DNA of 8,936 nucleotides from Geobacter sp. UBA1603 (GTDB lineage Bacteria; Desulfobacterota; Desulfuromonadia; Geobacterales; Pseudopelobacteraceae), in assembly GCA_002322035.1 (NCBI GenBank), contig DCNF01000082.1, positions 6,930-15,865 on the forward strand. The letters are read 5' to 3'. Position numbers and translations under genes: made by a program. This document shows, piece by piece, positions 6,037-8,936 of the stretch. The notes under the pieces are model-generated. The model was not told the DNA's origin. It did not search any database and saw only the letters and a program-made list of their open reading frames with translations. Positions within the stretch are counted from its first letter, which is position 1. Each line of letters opens with the position of its first letter.

Positions 6037-7247
6037 ATACCACCGAAGCTTTGCATCAGCATGGCGGCGTTCAGAAGGGAACCCCAACCTATCGCAGGAT
6101 CAATCTGGCGCTGTTTTGTGCCGGGTTTGTAACCTTTGTGACCCTCTACGACGTGCAGCCTCTGCTTCCCCTGTTCTCACAAGAATTCGGCGTGGTTCCC
6201 GCTGTCGCCAGCCTCCCTCTTTCATGCGCCACACTGGCGCTGGCCTTCGGCATGCTTCTGGCCGGAACAGTCTCTGACAGCGTTGGCCGGCGGCAGATGA
6301 TGACGGCTGCCATGGTGACAACCTCACTGCTTGCCCTTTTAACCTGGCTCAGCGGATCGTTTGCCTCACTCCTGGCACTTCGCTTTGTTCAGGGCCTGGC
6401 ATTGTCCGGAATACCATCAGTGGCAATGGCCTACCTGGGCGAGGAGATGGATGTCCGGGCCATCAGCAGTGCCATGGGGCTGTACATCAGCGGCAACGCT
6501 TTTGGAGGAATGACCGGACGGATCGGATCGGCGCTTCTCTGTGATCATATGACCTGGCGATCGGCGATGGCGGTGATCGGCGTGATCGGCCTCTGCTTAA
6601 GCCTGGTGTTCATACGATGCCTCCCCCCCTCAAAAAATTTCATCCGCCGGCCATTTCGTGCCTCGAATCTCTCAAGCACCCTTTTCAGCCAGATCAAAGA
6701 CCCCGGACTGCTCTGCCTCTACGGGCTTGCGTTTCTCTCCATGGGCGGCTTTGTATCACTCTACAATTATATCGGCTTTCGCCTTCTGGCTCCTCCCTAC
6801 AGCATAAGCCAGTCACATGTCAGCCTGATCTTTCTGGTATATCTGCTCGGCTCGTTCAGTTCGGGCATGGTGGGGTCGCTGGTCGGACGGTTTGGCCGGG
6901 CGGCAATGATCAGGCTCACGCTCGGAACCATGCTGGCTGGTACGCTGGTGACTCTGTCCGGGTCACTGCTGCTGATTGTAGCCGGCGTTGGGATTTTTAC
7001 CTGCGGATTCTTCTGTGCCCACGCGCTTGCGTCCGGCTGGGTCGGCCGCCGGGCCCAAAGCGGACGGGCCCAGGCCTCTTCGCTCTATCTGTTCTGCTAC
7101 TACCAGGGGTCAAGCATTTCCGGCACGATCGGCGGCCTGTTCTGGCAGCATCACGGGTGGCAGGGGGTGGCACTTATGATCGGAGCGCTTGTGGCAATGG
7201 CCTTTATCGTTGCTGAAACCCTGTTGCGAGTGCCTGGGGAAGAGTAA
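6033..7247 (+). CDS. Major facilitator superfamily transporter, YnfM-like
   Basis: This is a 12-helix inner-membrane secondary transporter related to E. coli YnfM, whose substrate is not firmly established. From GTG 6033 the protein has 404 residues, a typical MFS length. Recognisable blocks are RRINLALFCAGFVTF, DVQPLLPLFSQEFG, the loop 2-3 MFS motif GTVSDSVGRR (about residues 78-87), AYLGEEMDVRAIS, MGLYISGNAFGGMTGR, NYIGFRLL, and near the end SSLYLFCYYQGSSISGTIGG. All match YnfM in order as I remember it. The start is uncertain. The frame stays open upstream into tusA (to 5829), but no in-frame ATG exists after the tusA stop. GTG 6033 is the first alternative start codon and TTG 6051 the next; neither has a good ribosome site. 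It follows tusA by 70 bases and could be co-transcribed. A drug or small-acid exporter is possible, but the specificity cannot be read. Confidence 0.88.
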   Translation: MNTTEALHQHGGVQKGTPTYRRINLALFCAGFVTFVTLYDVQPLLPLFSQEFGVVPAVASLPLSCATLALAFGMLLAGTVSDSVGRRQMMTAAMVTTSLLALLTWLSGSFASLLALRFVQGLALSGIPSVAMAYLGEEMDVRAISSAMGLYISGNAFGGMTGRIGSALLCDHMTWRSAMAVIGVIGLCLSLVFIRCLPPSKNFIRRPFRASNLSSTLFSQIKDPGLLCLYGLAFLSMGGFVSLYNYIGFRLLAPPYSISQSHVSLIFLVYLLGSFSSGMVGSLVGRFGRAAMIRLTLGTMLAGTLVTLSGSLLLIVAGVGIFTCGFFCAHALASGWVGRRAQSGRAQASSLYLFCYYQGSSISGTIGGLFWQHHGWQGVALMIGALVAMAFIVAETLLRVPGEE

Positions 7248-7264
7248 TATCAAGGGTACATACG

Positions 7265-7292
7265 CTGAAATCGGTTCGCTGATTTCGGTTTT
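7265..7292 (+). terminator. Weak candidate terminator after the MFS gene
   Basis: CTGAAATC (7265-7272) pairs with GATTTCGG (7281-7288), including one T-G pair, around an 8-base loop, and is followed by TTTT. It lies 18 bases after the transporter stop, in the right place to end the + strand transcript. The stem is short and A/T-containing, so strength is doubtful. Confidence 0.4.
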
Positions 7293-7322
7293 CAATTCCA
7301 ATGCGCAATGCTTTGTGGCACA

Positions 7323-7346
7323 GTTGAGCGGCCCGGGCGGCTCAAC
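7323..7346. repeat. GC-rich 24-base inverted repeat between MFS gene and tRNA-His
   Basis: Arms GTTGAGC (7323-7329) and GCTCAAC (7340-7346) flank GCCC and GGGC, so the whole element folds as one hairpin apart from a single G-G mismatch. No T-run follows on either strand, so it is not a standard intrinsic terminator. It may add a transcript-end structure for the MFS mRNA or be a protein-binding palindrome. Confidence 0.55.
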
Positions 7347-7363
7347 GGCCAGGACACATGGAC

Positions 7364-7397
7364 AAAAAACGGCCTGTCCGTTGCGGGACAGGCCGTT
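7364..7397 (-). terminator. Intrinsic terminator of tRNA-His
   Basis: On the minus strand, AACGGCCTGTCC (7397-7386) pairs perfectly over 12 bp with GGACAGGCCGTT (7379-7368) around a 6-base loop. A T-run follows to 7364, partly within the stem end. It starts 10 bases after the tRNA 3' CCA. The + strand has no T-run after the stem, so it works for the minus strand only. Confidence 0.9.
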
Positions 7398-7407
7398 ACA
7401 TGATATT

Positions 7408-7484
7408 TGGGGTGGCTAGAGGGATTCGAACCCTCGTATGTACGAGTCACAGTCGTAAGTGTTGACCGCTTCACCATAGCCACC
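7408..7484 (-). tRNA. tRNA-His(GTG)
   Basis: The minus strand folds into a complete cloverleaf of 77 bases including CCA. The acceptor stem is GTGGCTA/TAGCCAC. An extra G at 7484 (G-1) faces discriminator C73, the hallmark of tRNA-His. The D-arm has a three-pair stem and GG in the loop. The anticodon stem TACGA/TCGTA surrounds loop CTGTGAC with anticodon GTG (complement of 7448-7450). The T-arm is GAGGG-TTCGAAT-CCCTC. The 3' CCA is encoded (7410-7408). It is a single-gene transcription unit with its own promoter and terminator, running against the surrounding genes. Confidence 0.97.
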
Positions 7485-7499
7485 GCACGAGAGTTTTTT

Positions 7500-7529
7500 C
7501 TTATACACGCTCATTACGGGGGGCGTCAA
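7500..7529 (-). promoter_or_regulatory. Sigma70-like promoter of tRNA-His
   Basis: Read on the minus strand, TTGACG (7529-7524) matches the -35 consensus at five of six bases and TATAAG (7505-7500) matches the -10 at five of six, with an 18-base spacer. The -10 ends 15 bases before the mature tRNA 5' end, leaving room for a short 5' leader removed by RNase P. The -35 lies 8 bases from the start codon of the divergent ResB-like gene, so the two units share this short region. I see no equally good + strand promoter there. Confidence 0.72.
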
Positions 7530-7537
7530 GTCAAAAT

Positions 7538-8272
7538 ATGGCATCCATCTGGCGTCTCTTCACATCCCTTAATACATGCATCGCCCTGCTACTGGCGCTC
7601 TGCGCCGTCATGGGAGGCAGTTCTTTTCTCCTAACCGGGGACAAGGCCGGCAGCATCAATGCCATGCCGCTTGTCAGGTGGCTTGTTGATGCACCATTTT
7701 CCTGGTCGTGGTGGCTCTGGGTGACGCTGGTACTGCTCGTCCTTCTGGTTTTGAACACGGTGGCATGCTCATGTGACTCGGTCTGGCTGCGCTGGAGGTC
7801 ATCCGGAATAGTGACGATAATCGCTCCCCAGCTGATGCACGCCGGGTTTCTGACAATCGTTCTGGCTCACGGCATCAGCGCCGTTGCGGGAGAGCATCGG
7901 CAGATTGACGTTGCCGAAGGCATGGTGGTTCAGCTGCCTGACGGCAATCGCATCGGTATCGGCACGATTGCCGCCGATCTTTCGCCGACCGGAATTCCGG
8001 TCGGACACACATGCCAATTGTGGACCGACCCGGGACGTTCCGGCAGCCGTGTGACAATCAGCCCTAATCACCCCTGGTTTTCAGGGGGGTACGGAGTGCA
8101 TATTTCCGCTGCTGAAACAGTTCCGTTACGGCGGGCACGGATCGAAATCCGCCGTGAACCGGGGGCGGGAGCAGCATTGGCTGGTGCGGCCCTTTTTCTG
8201 GCCGGGAACCTGGCTGTGCTTTTGCAGCGTTCCCGGCGGTGCGACATTAAAGACGTGGAGTTATCTGCATGA
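7538..8272 (+). CDS. Small four-helix membrane protein resembling ResB/Ccs1 (cytochrome c biogenesis)
   Basis: ResB-type proteins act with ResC/CcsA in system II haem delivery to c-type cytochromes across the cytoplasmic membrane. The 244-residue protein starts like ResB (IWRLFTSLNTCIALLLALC). It has membrane segments at about 11-32, 56-77, 92-118 and 208-229, with a roughly 90-residue polar region between helices three and four that should lie outside the membrane. His101 and His111 in or near helix three, and His188 before helix four, are candidate haem ligands by analogy. It is shorter than classical ResB (about 450-550 residues), so it is a compact relative or an unnamed membrane protein. 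ATG 7538 lacks a clear ribosome site (G-run 15 bases upstream). Its stop overlaps the sucA ATG (8269-8272). No ResC partner is in the window. Confidence 0.6.
   Translation: MASIWRLFTSLNTCIALLLALCAVMGGSSFLLTGDKAGSINAMPLVRWLVDAPFSWSWWLWVTLVLLVLLVLNTVACSCDSVWLRWRSSGIVTIIAPQLMHAGFLTIVLAHGISAVAGEHRQIDVAEGMVVQLPDGNRIGIGTIAADLSPTGIPVGHTCQLWTDPGRSGSRVTISPNHPWFSGGYGVHISAAETVPLRRARIEIRREPGAGAALAGAALFLAGNLAVLLQRSRRCDIKDVELSA
8257..8260 (+). promoter_or_regulatory. Shine-Dalgarno site deciding the sucA start
   Basis: GGAG, inside the end of the ResB-like gene, lies 8 bases before ATG 8269 and 23 bases before the alternative in-frame ATG 8284, so it selects the former. Confidence 0.7.
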
Positions 8273-8936
8273 GCCGTTGGAACATGGCACACGTTTCAGA
8301 GGAATGGATCGAGTCGCAGTACAAGGCCTGGAAACTGGACAGTTCAAGCGTTGGTGCCGAATGGCATGCTTTTTTCGAGGGTTTTGAGCTTGGCAGCACC
8401 GACCGGAGCGACCAGGCCGCCTTGGTGATCGGCAGACACTCCGGCGTGCTGGCGCTGGTCGAGCGCTACCGCCGCGTCGGTCACCTGCTGGCCTGCACCG
8501 ACCCGCTGTCCCCCTGCCGACTGAACCACCCTCTGCTCGAAATCGGCCAGTTCGGCCTTACGGACGATGATCTCGATACGACAGTCGACCTGCCCGATGC
8601 CGCCGCACACACCCTGACTCTGCGCGAACTGATCGCCCTTCTGCAGGCAACCTACTGCCGCCAGATCGGAGTTGAGTTCATGCAGATCGACGACCCGGAT
8701 GAGCGTCAGTGGCTGATTGACCGGATGGAGCCGTGCCGCAACAGTTCTGCGGTCCCAATCGAGGAACAGCTGCTGGTTCTGGAAAAGCTCCACGAGGCGG
8801 CACTGTTCGAGGAATTTCTCCAGCGCCGGTTTCCCGGCCAGAAGCGGTTTTCCCTTGAGGGGGGGGATCTGCTGATCGTTGTGCTTGATGCACTGGTTCG
8901 CTCCGCTCCTGCGGCGGGAGTCAGCGACTGCATCCT
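8269..8936 (+). CDS. sucA: 2-oxoglutarate dehydrogenase E1 component, N-terminal part (3' partial)
   Basis: E1 is the thiamine-diphosphate-dependent decarboxylase of the 2-oxoglutarate dehydrogenase complex, which makes succinyl-CoA in the oxidative TCA cycle. The frame is open from ATG 8269 to the window edge, giving 222 codons of an expected 900 or so. Family landmarks appear in order: SEEWIESQYKAWKLDSSSVG...W...F (the N-terminal segment that binds the complex), VERYRRVGHLLACTDPL, IGVEFMQIDDPDERQWLIDRME, and EEFLQRRFPGQKRFSLEGGD. The last block immediately precedes the catalytic domain. GGAG at 8257-8260 lies 8 bases upstream and favours 8269 over the in-frame ATG at 8284. The ThDP-binding motif lies beyond the edge. 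The ATGA overlap with the ResB-like gene implies co-translation. sucB would be expected downstream but is not visible. Confidence 0.93.
   Translation, partial: MSRWNMAHVSEEWIESQYKAWKLDSSSVGAEWHAFFEGFELGSTDRSDQAALVIGRHSGVLALVERYRRVGHLLACTDPLSPCRLNHPLLEIGQFGLTDDDLDTTVDLPDAAAHTLTLRELIALLQATYCRQIGVEFMQIDDPDERQWLIDRMEPCRNSSAVPIEEQLLVLEKLHEAALFEEFLQRRFPGQKRFSLEGGDLLIVVLDALVRSAPAAGVSDCI

Noticed and set aside
6617..7216. A + strand 199-codon frame inside the MFS gene
   Set aside because: The overlapping frame matches a YnfM-type transporter over its full length. This one is low-complexity Arg/Pro/Ser sequence with no ribosome site.
7462..7507. TTGACC (7462) with TATACA (7502) as a + strand promoter for the ResB-like gene
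   Set aside because: The spacer is 34 bases, far outside the 15-20 range, and TTGACC is part of the tRNA-His gene.

Overview
The window is GC-rich bacterial chromosome with tightly packed genes, all but one on the + strand. A tungsten aldehyde:ferredoxin oxidoreductase, an HdrA/MvhD electron-transfer pair and a 2-oxoglutarate dehydrogenase E1 gene occur within 9 kb. Together with the base composition, this suggests a strictly anaerobic, respiring deltaproteobacterium of the Geobacter/Pelobacter/Desulfuromonas type (Desulfuromonadia). That placement rests on gene content and remembered family sequences, not on a search.

Region 1 (1-5962) reads as one co-directional redox cluster. It contains an aldehyde:ferredoxin oxidoreductase cut by the left edge, a 6-phosphofructokinase of the PPi-PFK-like subfamily, a hydrogenase maturation protease, a full-length HdrA-like flavo-iron-sulfur protein, an MvhD-type [2Fe-2S] adaptor and a TusA-family sulfur carrier. 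Protease, HdrA and MvhD overlap by ATGA junctions and so look translationally coupled. No HdrB, HdrC or hydrogenase structural gene is present. The simplest reading is a soluble flavin-based electron-transfer module in which HdrA and MvhD link aldehyde/ferredoxin chemistry, or an unseen hydrogenase, to NAD(H) or another carrier. This is inference from families and context.

Region 2 (about 6033-7247) is a YnfM-like major facilitator transporter, probably starting at a GTG. The intergenic stretch 7248-7537 holds a weak + strand terminator candidate, a GC-rich palindrome, a strong minus-strand terminator, a tRNA-His(GTG) gene on the minus strand with encoded G-1 and CCA, and its sigma70-like promoter.

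Region 3 (7538-8936) is a small four-helix membrane protein resembling ResB/Ccs1 (c-type cytochrome biogenesis). It overlaps by ATGA the start of sucA, the E1 subunit of 2-oxoglutarate dehydrogenase, which runs off the right edge. I see no mobile element, CRISPR array or phage gene. The most unusual content is the AOR-PFK-protease-HdrA-MvhD-TusA combination.
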